In this document: positions 29,736 to 39,133 of the stretch, one piece after another
How positions within the stretch are numbered: the first letter of the stretch is position 1
Layout of the letters: each line of letters begins with the position of its first letter
Assembly (NCBI GenBank): GCA_946499615.1
Contig: CAMMST010000004.1
Span: forward strand, 1 to 64,000
DNA length: 64,000 bases
DNA from: Enterococcus_E cecorum_B
Lineage (GTDB): Bacteria; Bacillota; Bacilli; Lactobacillales; Enterococcaceae
Direction: 5' to 3'
Position numbers and translations under genes: made by a program
The notes under the pieces: generated by a model
What the model saw: only the letters and a program-made list of their open reading frames with translations
Told to the model about the DNA's origin: nothing
Database searches by the model: none

Positions 29736-29844
29736 TGAACAGTTACTAAAAATGTGTTCAGTTAATGGCATAGCGTTTAGGATTGTTTCTTGAGCTTTCT
29801 TATTAACCATAGTATACTAACAGTGTGTTAAAAATTCAACACTG
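29736..29844. promoter_or_regulatory. Inverted repeats in the TetR-ABC divergent promoter
   Basis: Two candidate operators: TGAACA with TGTTCA (29736-29760), and CAGTGT with ACACTG (29821-29844). The second lies just before the ABC operon. One or both are likely TetR sites. Confidence 0.5.
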
Positions 29845-29881
29845 TGTATAAATAATCGAAAAGTAAGGCGAGGAAAATTTC

Positions 29882-30583
29882 ATGGAATATATCGAAGTGA
29901 AAAATGAATCCAAACATTACCAAATGGGGGAAACGACCATTACAGCGAATAATCGACTTTCTTTTTCTGTCAAGAAGGGTGAATTAGCGATTATTTTAGG
30001 TCCGAGTGGTGCGGGCAAGTCTACCGTACTGAATATTTTAGGAGGCATGGATACACCGGATGAAGGGGAAATTTTTGTGGATGGTGTAGACATTGCGAAG
30101 TTTAATGAAAAAGAATTAACGACCTACCGACGCTTAGATGTGGGTTTTGTCTTTCAGTTTTATAATTTGGTGCTGAATTTAACTGCAAAGGAAAACGTTG
30201 AATTAGCAACAGAACTTGTCAAAGATGCGATGGATCCGGTAGAAGTGTTAAAACTTGTCGGCTTAGAAAACCGTTTGGATAATTTCCCAGCTCAATTATC
30301 AGGAGGCGAGCAGCAACGGGTCTCTATCGCACGGGCTCTGGCTAAAAATCCTAAGTTACTGCTTTGTGATGAACCGACTGGCGCATTGGATTTTCAGACG
30401 GGAAAGATGATTTTGAAATTATTGCAGCAAGTTAGTCAAGTGCATGGCAATACAGTATTGATTATTACCCATAATTCGGCTTTGGCTCCGATTGCTAACC
30501 GTGTGATTCATATTAATGATGCCAAGGTGCAAAAAATAGAAGAAAATCCTCAGCCAAAATCAATTGATGAACTTGTTTGGTAG
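29882..30583 (+). CDS. ABC transporter ATP-binding protein, MacB/LolD type
   Basis: A 233-aa ATPase with Walker A GPSGAGKSTVLN, Q-loop FVFQFYNLV, signature LSGGEQQRVSIARAL and Walker B LLLCDEPTGALD. It belongs to the class that pairs with FtsX-type permeases in peptide or lipid export and antibiotic sensing. It is directly followed by its permease and is under the divergent TetR gene. The cargo is unknown. Confidence 0.92.
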   Translation: MEYIEVKNESKHYQMGETTITANNRLSFSVKKGELAIILGPSGAGKSTVLNILGGMDTPDEGEIFVDGVDIAKFNEKELTTYRRLDVGFVFQFYNLVLNLTAKENVELATELVKDAMDPVEVLKLVGLENRLDNFPAQLSGGEQQRVSIARALAKNPKLLLCDEPTGALDFQTGKMILKLLQQVSQVHGNTVLIITHNSALAPIANRVIHINDAKVQKIEENPQPKSIDELVW

Positions 30584-30592
30584 GTGATGATG

Positions 30593-33232
30593 ATGAAACA
30601 TAGAACCTATTTTAAAGCTAGTTTAAGAGAAATTAAGCAATCAAAAGGCCGCTTTTTCTCCATAATGATGATTATTTTTCTAGGTGTGTTTTTGTTTGTG
30701 GGTGTAAAAGCAGCGGCACCTAGTTTACAAAATTCGGCTAACCAAGAATTAAGAGATTTAAAGACTAGTGATATTCAAGTAATCTCAACAGGTGGCTTAA
30801 CGAAAAAAGATGTTCAGTCATTAAAAAAGTTAAAAGCAACGATTGATCCAGGGTATTTATTATATGATGCCGATGTTAAGAATAATAAAGTCTATGAATT
30901 ATTGAGCTATCACAAAAATCAACTCAATCAACTTAAAGTAAAATCCGGGCATCTTCCAAAAGCTGATAATGAAATTGTGATGGATACTAAGGCAAAAAAA
31001 GCAGGTTATCATTTAGGGCAAACGTTAACTTTTGATTTGCCGGATGATTTGCGTCAAAAAACGTATCAGTTAGTCGGTTTCGTGGATTCACCGTTATTTG
31101 CTTCGAACAATGAAAGAGGGGCAAGTACGGTAGGTAATGGTTCTGTAGACTACTTTGTCTATGTACCAATTGCAAATTTTAAAGCTGATGTGTATAGCAC
31201 GATTTATGTCGCTTTTTCAGATTTACAAAAGCAAAATGTTTATCAAAATGATTATGAAAAAAATGTGTCCAAACGATTAGCCCAGGTCAAAAAAGCCTTA
31301 AAAAATCGTCCAAGTCAACGTTTAGCAGAAATCCAAGCAAAAGCAAATAAACCTATTGATGATGCACAAAAACAGCTTGATGAAGGTAAGCAACAATTGC
31401 AGCAAGCCAAACTGCAACTTAATCCGCAAATAGCCATTGCCTCTCAGCTTCCTCTAGAGGCTCAAGCAAAATTAAAGCAAGCTCAAGCAGATTTGCAAGA
31501 TAAAGAAGGACAGCTAAATAAACAGCAAGCACAACTTGATAAACAGAAGCAAAAAATTGAACAGTTGGATGCACCTAAGTACCTCTATTATACCAAGGAT
31601 GAAAATGCAGGAATTAAAAGCTATGGGGAATTAACGACACAAATTGACGGAATTGCCAATGTTTTTCCAGTGTTCTTCTTTTTCATCGCCGCTTTAATTA
31701 CCTTTAGTACCATGACGAGAATGGTTGAAGAAAACCGACGTGAAATCGGGATTCTAAAAGCTTTAGGGTACAAAAAAGGAACGATTGCCCAAAAATATAT
31801 ATTATATGCGAGTTTAGCAACATTTTTTGGTATCTTGTTGGGTACAGTGGCTGGAACGAACTCTTTACCTTATATTATTAATCTATTTTTAACTGCGAAT
31901 TTCATTTTTGATACGCTACATTTATATTATGCAACCGGTGCGATTTTACTTTCCGTTATCGCCTGTATCTTCGCTTCATTGGGGGCTGTGGCGATGGTTT
32001 TAGTGAAAGAATTACACGAAAAGCCAGCCTATCTTTTACTTCCCAAAGCACCTAAGCCAGGTAAACGCATCCTGTTAGAATATATGACGCCACTTTGGTC
32101 ACGGTTTAGTTTTAATCAAAAGGTCAGCTATCGGAATATTTTTCGGTATAAATCCCGCATGATTATGGCAATTATCGGAATAGCTGGTTGTTGCGGTTTG
32201 ATGGTTGCAGGTGTGGGCTTGAAACATTCATTAGAAGCCGTGATTGATGAGCATTTCGGCCCAATTGTAGATTATCAAGGTATTGTCTCATTAAATGATT
32301 CTTCGCAAAAGGGTCGTAACAAGGTAGAAGAAGTACTATATGCCAACCCACATGTCAAAGCTATCTTACCTGTTGAAATGCAATCTATGGAATATCGGAA
32401 AAAATCTGTTCCTGTGATGAGTTTTGAAGAAGGTAAGGATAATGAAAAGTTTGTTCATTTGCAAGATTTACGAAATAAACCTTTGCATTTAAATAATCAA
32501 GGTGCAATTATCACTCATCCGTTTGCAAAAGAATATGATTTGCAAAAAGGGGATACGCTGACTTTACAAGATAGTGACGGTAGAAAATATAAAATAAAAG
32601 TAGCAGCGGTGGCAAAATATTATATTGGTAACTTTATTTATATGACGAAAAATTACGCTGAAGATATTTTTGGCAGTAACTATCAAAAAAATACTTTACT
32701 GATTCAAGCAACCAAGATGAGTAAATCACAAGAAGAAAAATTTTCGAAAAAAGTTCTGCAAACCAATAAAGTCAATAATCTAACCTTGATGACCGGACAA
32801 ATTAAGTTACAAAAGAAAATGACGGATAACCTAGATATTATCGTACTCATTTTTGTGGTATTATCCGGTATGTTGGCTTTGGTTGTCTTATACAATTTGA
32901 CGAATATCAATATTTCAGAAAGACTCCGAGAATTATCCACGATTAAGGTGCTCGGCTTTTATCACAAGGAAGTCACGATGTATATTGTGCGTGAAAATAT
33001 TATCTTCACTATTTTGGGGATTATCTTGGGATTTGGTGTTGGTTATCTTTTGACAGGCTTTATATTGTATCAAGTCTCCTTTAACCAAGTCATTTTTCCT
33101 ATTAAAATCCATGCGAGTGCGTATCTTTTAGCAAGTAGTATGACAATCTTATTTACAATTATTGTGATGGTGATTACGCATTTTCGGTTGAAGCATATTC
33201 ATATGATTGATGCACTTAAATCGAATGAATAG
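30593..33232 (+). CDS. ABC transporter permease, FtsX domain
   Basis: A large permease of about 880 aa with two FtsX modules. One N-terminal helix is followed by an extracellular region ending in a glutamine- and lysine-rich coiled coil (KQQLQQAKLQLN onward, about residues 260-335), then the first FtsX membrane block (EENRREIGILKALGYKKG). A second extracellular domain and a C-terminal block (ERLRELSTIKVLGFYHKE) follow. The start is ambiguous among several ATG codons after the ATPase stop; 30593 has AGGTGA at 5 nt. It probably exports or extracts a hydrophobic or peptide substrate. Confidence 0.88.
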   Translation: MKHRTYFKASLREIKQSKGRFFSIMMIIFLGVFLFVGVKAAAPSLQNSANQELRDLKTSDIQVISTGGLTKKDVQSLKKLKATIDPGYLLYDADVKNNKVYELLSYHKNQLNQLKVKSGHLPKADNEIVMDTKAKKAGYHLGQTLTFDLPDDLRQKTYQLVGFVDSPLFASNNERGASTVGNGSVDYFVYVPIANFKADVYSTIYVAFSDLQKQNVYQNDYEKNVSKRLAQVKKALKNRPSQRLAEIQAKANKPIDDAQKQLDEGKQQLQQAKLQLNPQIAIASQLPLEAQAKLKQAQADLQDKEGQLNKQQAQLDKQKQKIEQLDAPKYLYYTKDENAGIKSYGELTTQIDGIANVFPVFFFFIAALITFSTMTRMVEENRREIGILKALGYKKGTIAQKYILYASLATFFGILLGTVAGTNSLPYIINLFLTANFIFDTLHLYYATGAILLSVIACIFASLGAVAMVLVKELHEKPAYLLLPKAPKPGKRILLEYMTPLWSRFSFNQKVSYRNIFRYKSRMIMAIIGIAGCCGLMVAGVGLKHSLEAVIDEHFGPIVDYQGIVSLNDSSQKGRNKVEEVLYANPHVKAILPVEMQSMEYRKKSVPVMSFEEGKDNEKFVHLQDLRNKPLHLNNQGAIITHPFAKEYDLQKGDTLTLQDSDGRKYKIKVAAVAKYYIGNFIYMTKNYAEDIFGSNYQKNTLLIQATKMSKSQEEKFSKKVLQTNKVNNLTLMTGQIKLQKKMTDNLDIIVLIFVVLSGMLALVVLYNLTNINISERLRELSTIKVLGFYHKEVTMYIVRENIIFTILGIILGFGVGYLLTGFILYQVSFNQVIFPIKIHASAYLLASSMTILFTIIVMVITHFRLKHIHMIDALKSNE

Positions 33233-33285
33233 CCAGGACTTCAATTTTTAGTCGTTTCATGGGTAATATGAGGGTTATACCTCAC

Positions 33286-33323
33286 AAAAAAGAACAGCCC
33301 CTTTTTGGGAACTGTTCTTTTTT
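33286..33323. terminator. Bidirectional terminator between ABC permease and amidase
   Basis: AGAACAG pairs with CTGTTCT, flanked by A-rich and T6 runs, serving both convergent genes. Confidence 0.85.
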
Positions 33324-33325
33324 GA

Positions 33326-34288
33326 TTAGTTATTCTTAAAGTAATTTTTTAGACCTTTGACAATATCATCAGCTACTTTTTGACGATAATCTTTGCTAGT
33401 GATATAAGCTAGATCCTTTTCATTATTCATATAGCCTAATTCTAGCAATAAAGCAGGTTGCGTCGTTTCGCGAATGACTTCAAAATTGCCATAATCAATG
33501 CCTAAATTATCTAAAGGTAGATTGTCAAAAGCATGATTCATACTTTCAGCTAGGTTTTGATATTTATTATAGTAGCAATAGGTTTTGATACCTGAATATT
33601 GATTATCGATGTCCGCTGCGTCAAAGTGGATACTCAGGAAAACATCCGCATTTTTGTCCATAGAAAATTGGGTAATATCATCTAAATAGACATACTTGCT
33701 ACTTGAAGTGTGGGTAAGATAGACTTTTGCACCAGCTTTTTCTAACGTTTTTTTGACCACTTTTGCCATCGCCACCGTCATGTCTTTTTCAAAATACTGC
33801 TCATCGATACTTGATGCCCCGCTATCTTGTCCTCCATGACCAGGATTTAAGACAATAATGGCATTTTTAAGTGTGTGAATAGGCTGGTACATTTTTTTGG
33901 TGAATTTACTTGCTTCATTTTTGGAAATATAGCCAGTATTTCCTTTATTAGAAGTCACTAGATAAAAATCATCTTTCACACTTTGATAGTTAAAAATTTC
34001 TCCAGGTGGAACTAATTCTAACACATCACTATTTAAATCAGCATCTTGATAGAGATTGATATCATGATTGGTCGCTTTTACAAATGTTTGCTTCACTGAT
34101 TTTCGTGTAGGACTTGTCTTCTTCTTTTTGACAGTTGTTACGCTCGTCGCTTCTTTACTCTCTTGTTTATGTAAAAAATGTCCTTTAATCGGTCCTAAAA
34201 TTAACCATAACAGTAAAATAATTCCTAATAGAGAGAAACGATAGCGCCATTTCTTTTTTAATCTGCGTCTTTTCTTTTTCTTAGTCAA
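33326..34288 (-). CDS. N-acetylmuramoyl-L-alanine amidase with SH3 domain
   Basis: A 320-aa exported cell-wall hydrolase. A basic N-terminus leads into one membrane anchor (about residues 17-37). A bacterial SH3 domain follows (about 75-135, INLYQDADLNSDVLELV). The Amidase_3 zinc domain has VLNPGHGGQDSGASS (His), FEKDMTVAMAKVV (Glu), FLSIHFDAAD (His) and the catalytic Glu in LLELGYMNNEKD. I chose the TTG at 34288, which has GGAGG 6 nt upstream. Confidence 0.9.
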   Translation of the reverse strand: MTKKKKRRRLKKKWRYRFSLLGIILLLWLILGPIKGHFLHKQESKEATSVTTVKKKKTSPTRKSVKQTFVKATNHDINLYQDADLNSDVLELVPPGEIFNYQSVKDDFYLVTSNKGNTGYISKNEASKFTKKMYQPIHTLKNAIIVLNPGHGGQDSGASSIDEQYFEKDMTVAMAKVVKKTLEKAGAKVYLTHTSSSKYVYLDDITQFSMDKNADVFLSIHFDAADIDNQYSGIKTYCYYNKYQNLAESMNHAFDNLPLDNLGIDYGNFEVIRETTQPALLLELGYMNNEKDLAYITSKDYRQKVADDIVKGLKNYFKNN

Positions 34289-34370
34289 ATTACTCCTCCG
34301 TTCTTGCAAAGGCATATCATAAATTATGTAACAGGGATATAAAAGATTTGTGACATCTTCATCACCTTAC

Positions 34371-34399
34371 TTGTAATTTTACTGAATCTTTCTTACAAT
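34371..34399 (+). promoter_or_regulatory. Promoter of the L,D-transpeptidase gene
   Basis: TTGTAA (34371-34376), 17 nt, TACAAT (34394-34399). Confidence 0.6.
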
Positions 34400-34431
34400 G
34401 TAAATTATTGAATGAAAATTTTGGGGGAAAT

Positions 34432-35388
34432 ATGAAAAAAATTGCTCTTTTTTTGATAAGTGTCGTACTACTTTTTTCAATGGGTATGCATTTAGAAAAA
34501 TGGTTAGCGGGAGATTATGCGAAATGGCACCTCACAGATACTGTTTTGGCGACTTCCTTGAGTAAACAATCGCCAGTTTCAGATACATCACAAGTGAACA
34601 CAAAAGAAGCTGCGAATACTTTGGCTTTGCTGTCGGATGAAAATGAGGAGTTACGCTATCCACTCAAGCGCTTTACCGAAAGTTCTACGCAAGATTTTAG
34701 TTGGCGTAACCTAGAACCAGCCGTCTTAGTGGATGAAAAGACCAATCATTTTTTATTGCAAAGTGGCAAAATCTATCTCTATCCGAATTCTAAGTCACCA
34801 GTTTATCCCAATTATAAACAATACTTACATTATATGGCCATTTCTAGACAAACTGTGAAGAGTCAAGGTAAATTATGGTATCAAGTCGCTTTCCCTGATG
34901 AAGTCTTAGGATGGGTGAGTGAGGATCAGATAGAAATGCATAATGAAGATTATTATTTCTATCAAACGGGTGGTCCACATCCTGATTTATCTAAAGTTGA
35001 GCAGTTAAATATTGAAGTCTCAATTAGTCAAAAACGTGTCTTTGTTAAACGTGGTGAGACGACTATCTATACGATGCTTTGCCAGACAGCGCGCGAGGGG
35101 TATTCTACTCCTACTGGAAATTATGCGGTGAATACTTATCGTGCCAATAGTTTTTGGTCTACATTTGGTGGGGCGGACTATGCGGTTGGCTGGAAAGATG
35201 GCGGCTTATATCTATTCCACAGTATCGATAAAGAAACAGCAAAAGGTCCCTATGCCAAGAGTCAAGGATTGAAATTAGGAGTAACAGGTAGTGGGGTTTC
35301 TCATGGATGTATTCAATTAGCCATTCCTGATGCCAAATGGTTTTTCGAGCAATTGCCAACAGGTACACCAGTAACTATTCGCGCCTAA
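34432..35388 (+). CDS. L,D-transpeptidase (YkuD domain)
   Basis: A 318-aa exported protein with a hydrophobic N-terminus (about residues 3-22), an SH3-like middle part (about 100-165) and a C-terminal YkuD domain. The catalytic signature is SHGCIQL, with the upstream histidine in YLFHSI. YkuD enzymes form 3-3 crosslinks in peptidoglycan or attach proteins. ATG 34432 is preceded by GGGGG. It is divergent from the amidase gene, giving a pair of wall-remodelling enzymes. Confidence 0.88.
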   Translation: MKKIALFLISVVLLFSMGMHLEKWLAGDYAKWHLTDTVLATSLSKQSPVSDTSQVNTKEAANTLALLSDENEELRYPLKRFTESSTQDFSWRNLEPAVLVDEKTNHFLLQSGKIYLYPNSKSPVYPNYKQYLHYMAISRQTVKSQGKLWYQVAFPDEVLGWVSEDQIEMHNEDYYFYQTGGPHPDLSKVEQLNIEVSISQKRVFVKRGETTIYTMLCQTAREGYSTPTGNYAVNTYRANSFWSTFGGADYAVGWKDGGLYLFHSIDKETAKGPYAKSQGLKLGVTGSGVSHGCIQLAIPDAKWFFEQLPTGTPVTIRA

Positions 35389-35670
35389 TAGATGAGTCAG
35401 TTTCTGATAATTATTATTAGAAATATGGCTTATTTTTGTTTTTTTAATAGCGATAAACTATACATTAATAAAAATAGGTGCTAAACAAAAGCAACAATGT
35501 ATGGTAAAATTGACTGAAAGTGACATAAATGTAAATTAAGAATTATACAAGAGTGATTCGCTTTCATAAAAAATGAAAAATAATAAAAAATTTATTTAAT
35601 TATACTTGTGATTTAAATTTCTCAAATGAACATTTTAGTTTTATGTTATCTTTAGAAAGAGGTGATAGCA

Positions 35671-37731
35671 ATGTTTAATCAAATGAATATTAATGTCAAT
35701 GCGCCGAATGAAAAGCTTAATATTGAGATTCGTTTGGTTGACAAACACTTTGAATATAGCTTTTCAAGATTAGCGGGTCTTTATACTTATCATTCTGGTG
35801 TCGTTGATGAACAAAAATCTCAAGAATGGTTACAAGAAATTAGGCAAGCCTCTTTAGTGGATTGGCCAGTTCTATCTGAAGGGGCTGGTCCTGAAATCAA
35901 GCAAAAAAATAAATGGAATGTAGAATTTTTCGATGAAGATGGTTCTGTGATTTGCTATGGTGCAGATGATTTTTTCCCAAAAACATGGGGAAAATTCCAA
36001 CAAAAAGTATTGGACTTGATTCCTGAATTGCTTGAACAATACGGTAAAGGCATTGAAGCCATTACTTTTACGGTTAAAAATCTAAATAAATATATGCCTT
36101 CAAATTTAATGATTTCACAACAAACTTATTTAATTTTGAAAGAGACCTTAACTTTACGTCGGAGCACACGTAAAATCACCTATGAAAAAATTGACGAAGT
36201 AAATCAAAGAACTTATTACGAATTTGAACGTCGCGAATTAGGTCAGCTCTTAAATAGCTTTCAATTGGTTTTTGCTACAGAAAATAAGCAAGGAAAAAAA
36301 GAAGGCCGCAAAGTCCATGATTCAGATGTTTACTTAAAGATTGAATTAATTGATGGGACTATTGAAGAATATTATTGGGATTTACATCAAATGTCTTTTA
36401 AGCCTGGATGGAAAGAGTTGGTGGGTACTATTTATGATTTGATGTTGCAAGGTAGTACATTTTTAGGTCATATTTTCACTTCGCTACCACACCTGCGTAA
36501 AGAAATTAGCCAGTATATCTATGCTTTGGTCGAAATAGAAGAAACTAAACAACGATATTACTTTGTGGTAGATAATCTTTTCGTCCATGAAGGTGATTAT
36601 GTCGTGGTACCAGTGGGCAATCAATTAGAAGAAAAAGTTGCCAGAATATTGAGGCTTGAATATTGCAATTTAGATAATCTGCCTCAGCCCTTAGAATTTA
36701 CGCGCAAAATTTTGCGTAAGTCAGAGTCCGTGAAGCTCGCGCGTGATTTAGAGGATGATTCGGTGATTGATAATCGTCAAATTGATATTGCTTTAGAAGA
36801 GATTGATGAGGATCCATCTATTGAAGAGACGATTGCCTTAATGGAAGCTATACGGCAAAATATGAATTTAGGTGGTGAGTTAATTTTACCTGTTCACCCG
36901 ATAACAACCAAAAATTCTCATCATAGCTATCACTTAGGTTCTAAAGATGAAATATTAATGACAACCGATGGTAAGTCTTGGGAATTGTTCCGACTTTTTG
37001 TAGATAATAACCAAGAAGCCTTTGTTGCTTTTACGAATGTTGAAGAATTTGAAAAAGATGGCCATACAAAGGGAGTTGTTTATCCAATATCTTCAATTTT
37101 AGAAATGGTTGCTAAAACGCCTAATATTAATGGCATCATGCTTAATCCATATGGGCGACCTTTCTTTTTAGCGAAGGAATTAATTATGACCATTTTTATG
37201 CGTAATCAAGAAACCATGAAGCGTAGTCAAATCTATTTAGAGTATGCAAATGTGGTGAATTTAACTGCAGATAGTGTCGTGAATAATTTGCAATTTAATT
37301 TGGATAATACCCAAAGTTTGGATTATGTGTTACGAACAAAGATTGGTACACGTTTGGTAGATTATTATGATGATTTGATGACTTTACGCCCTGGTGAGGT
37401 GAAAGTAACTCCTGGATTTGGTGCGAAAACGAAATATATTTTCCACACCGTTATTCCCGAATATCAGCAATGTCCTCAGGCAGATGAATGTGTCATCAAT
37501 AGCTACTATGAGTCATTAAATCAAGCACGTAAATTAAATTTGAAACAGATTGTATTGCCAATCTTTGGCTTTAATGATGCAGGCTATCCTTTAGAAGAAT
37601 TAATGCCACTCATTACCAATACAGTTGCGCAGTGGATGACAGATAATCGTGATTATATTTTACATGTTTATTTATCTACAGAAGATTTTGAAGTATACAG
37701 TGCTTTTCGTGATTATTTAGAAGAGGCTTAA
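35671..37731 (+). CDS. Large unknown protein with SseB-like and macro-like domains
   Basis: A 686-aa soluble protein. Residues 1-285 are unrecognised. About 285-345 (YIYALVEIEETKQRYYFVVD, then EGDYVVVPVG) look like a small beta domain. About 405-520 resemble SseB (ELILPVHPI, EAFVAFTNVEEFEKDG, INGIMLNPYGRPFFL). From about 525 to the end a macro-domain pattern is visible: ADSVVNNLQ, VTPGFGAKTKYIFHTVIPEY, KQIVLPIFGFNDAGYPLEE. ADP-ribose-binding residues of canonical macro domains are only partly kept (VVNNLQ for VNAAN). AGAGGTGAT precedes ATG 35671. A psiE-like gene follows after 10 nt, probably in the same operon. The cellular role is unknown. Confidence 0.65.
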   Translation: MFNQMNINVNAPNEKLNIEIRLVDKHFEYSFSRLAGLYTYHSGVVDEQKSQEWLQEIRQASLVDWPVLSEGAGPEIKQKNKWNVEFFDEDGSVICYGADDFFPKTWGKFQQKVLDLIPELLEQYGKGIEAITFTVKNLNKYMPSNLMISQQTYLILKETLTLRRSTRKITYEKIDEVNQRTYYEFERRELGQLLNSFQLVFATENKQGKKEGRKVHDSDVYLKIELIDGTIEEYYWDLHQMSFKPGWKELVGTIYDLMLQGSTFLGHIFTSLPHLRKEISQYIYALVEIEETKQRYYFVVDNLFVHEGDYVVVPVGNQLEEKVARILRLEYCNLDNLPQPLEFTRKILRKSESVKLARDLEDDSVIDNRQIDIALEEIDEDPSIEETIALMEAIRQNMNLGGELILPVHPITTKNSHHSYHLGSKDEILMTTDGKSWELFRLFVDNNQEAFVAFTNVEEFEKDGHTKGVVYPISSILEMVAKTPNINGIMLNPYGRPFFLAKELIMTIFMRNQETMKRSQIYLEYANVVNLTADSVVNNLQFNLDNTQSLDYVLRTKIGTRLVDYYDDLMTLRPGEVKVTPGFGAKTKYIFHTVIPEYQQCPQADECVINSYYESLNQARKLNLKQIVLPIFGFNDAGYPLEELMPLITNTVAQWMTDNRDYILHVYLSTEDFEVYSAFRDYLEEA

Positions 37732-37741
37732 GGGGGAAAAG

Positions 37742-38197
37742 ATGAACGATAAACAGATCAGTTCTTTAGAAAAAATTGTTAGTACAGTGGTAGATATTTT
37801 GTTAGGGATTTTGGTCGTTATTGTCATTATTGTGATGGGTGAAGCGATTTATTCGATTTTCCAGCAAGTCGTGCCGTTAAAAAGTACCAATTCCCTATAC
37901 TATCTGATTGAAGAGGTAGCGACATTATTTATCCTTTTAGAGATTATTTTAATGCTATTGAGATATGTCCGTGATGACCACCATATCCCGGTGCGCTATT
38001 TAGTTTTGATCAGTATTACCGCTATCTTAAGACAATTGTTGCTTGCCCATGGAAGTGGCTTAGAGACTTTATTTATGGCTTTTGCGATTTTGGTTTTAGT
38101 GATTGTTTTATATATATTAGAGCATCTCAAATCATTTAAGCCGGAGATATTGGTTAAGCAAATGATTGCCAAAATGAAAAAAGAAGAGGGAGAGTAA
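37742..38197 (+). CDS. psiE: PsiE-like membrane protein
   Basis: A 151-aa protein with four transmembrane helices (about residues 15-40, 58-78, 84-103, 107-126) and the family's charged loop LLRYVRDDHHIPVRYLVL. PsiE was named as a phosphate-starvation-inducible gene in E. coli; its function is unknown. It follows the large SseB-macro gene and ends in a terminator that overlaps its stop codon. Confidence 0.8.
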   Translation: MNDKQISSLEKIVSTVVDILLGILVVIVIIVMGEAIYSIFQQVVPLKSTNSLYYLIEEVATLFILLEIILMLLRYVRDDHHIPVRYLVLISITAILRQLLLAHGSGLETLFMAFAILVLVIVLYILEHLKSFKPEILVKQMIAKMKKEEGE

Positions 38198-38220
38198 GGT
38201 TTACGCCTTGCTCTTTTTTT
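38191..38220 (+). terminator. psiE terminator
   Basis: AGAGTAAGG pairs with CCTTGCTCT (one G-U) and is followed by T7; the stop codon lies in the 5' arm. Confidence 0.8.
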
Positions 38221-38261
38221 GTTGTAATACAATGAGAATTATGTGAAAGGTTTAATAATGC

Positions 38262-38335
38262 TTGCAATTATAACTGTGAAAGCGTTACAATAATGAAGAG
38301 AAATATTTTTTTAAAGATAAATGTAAACGCTAACA
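38262..38335 (+). promoter_or_regulatory. oad promoter with two cre sites
   Basis: TTGCAA (38262-38267), 18 nt, TACAAT (38286-38291). TGAAAGCGTTACAA (38277-38290) overlaps the -10 and TGTAAACGCTAACA (38322-38335) lies in the leader; both fit the CcpA cre consensus. This predicts catabolite repression of the oxaloacetate decarboxylase genes. Confidence 0.75.
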
Positions 38336-38351
38336 TTAAGAGGTGGTTAAC

Positions 38352-38696
38352 ATGAGTTGGTGGCAAAAAATATTCGGAAAAAAAGAAGAAAAAAGGCCAG
38401 AAAATAATCAAGTGGCAGCAACTTCTTTTACCGAACAAGTTCATAATAAAGAACCAGGTGAACAGTGGCGCGAAATACCATTGTTCGTTGAGGTAGAAGG
38501 AAGCCAAAGAGAGCTTGCGGCAGTCATCAGTAGTGCGATTTGTGCCGGAGATGCGCCAGATAGTACTTGGCAAGTAAAAAGCATTAAGCAGCACAATCCT
38601 GATGCGAAAGTGATTAGCTTGATTGCAGCGAGTTTGGCAGCTGAAATTTATCCAGAAAGTCAATGGAAAATCCATTCTATTAAAGAAAAAATTTAG
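38352..38696 (+). CDS. oadH: OadH-like subunit of oxaloacetate decarboxylase
   Basis: A 114-aa protein starting with SWWQKIFGKKEE, followed by a small alpha/beta region (REIPLFVEVEGSQRELAAVI, then VISLIAASLAAEIYPES). It has no membrane segment. Its place directly before the biotin protein and beta subunit matches the oadH-oadD-oadB order of the enterococcal citrate cluster. The name rests on position, size and composition, not on a catalytic motif. GAGGTGG precedes ATG 38352. Confidence 0.65.
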   Translation: MSWWQKIFGKKEEKRPENNQVAATSFTEQVHNKEPGEQWREIPLFVEVEGSQRELAAVISSAICAGDAPDSTWQVKSIKQHNPDAKVISLIAASLAAEIYPESQWKIHSIKEKI

Positions 38697-38710
38697 TCGG
38701 AGGAATTGTT

Positions 38711-39118
38711 ATGCTTAGAAAATTTAAAATCTCAATTGATGGTAAAGAATATTTAGTGGAAATGGAGGAAATCGGAGGAAGCGTACCCCAAGCACCGGTT
38801 ATTCCCCAAGCACCAGTAGCTCCTAGTCCTGCAGTTGCCCCTCAAGCCTCCGTAGTCCCTGAAGCTCCTCAGGCTAAAGTAGCTGCAAGTCCAGTTACAA
38901 GTGATGCTGAGCCGCTGGTTGCCCCAATGCCAGGAAATATTTTGAAGTTATTGGTCAATGTTGGTGATTCCGTTCAAGAAAATCAACCAGTGATGATCTT
39001 AGAAGCGATGAAAATGGAAAATGAAATTGTGGCGCATCGCAGTGGGGTGGTCAAACAAATTTGTGTTGAAGTCAATACAATGGTCAACCCTGGAGATCCT
39101 TTAATTGTGATTGAATAG
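38711..39118 (+). CDS. oadD: Biotin carrier subunit of oxaloacetate decarboxylase
   Basis: A 135-aa biotinyl protein. The N-terminus FKISIDGKEYLVEMEEI is followed by a proline- and alanine-rich linker (about residues 25-65). The biotinyl domain carries the acceptor lysine in LEAMKMENEIV. It carries CO2 from the alpha subunit (OadA) to the membrane beta subunit. GGAGG precedes the ATG; it is co-transcribed with its neighbours. Confidence 0.9.
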   Translation: MLRKFKISIDGKEYLVEMEEIGGSVPQAPVIPQAPVAPSPAVAPQASVVPEAPQAKVAASPVTSDAEPLVAPMPGNILKLLVNVGDSVQENQPVMILEAMKMENEIVAHRSGVVKQICVEVNTMVNPGDPLIVIE

Positions 39119-39133
39119 AATGGAGGGAGAGTC

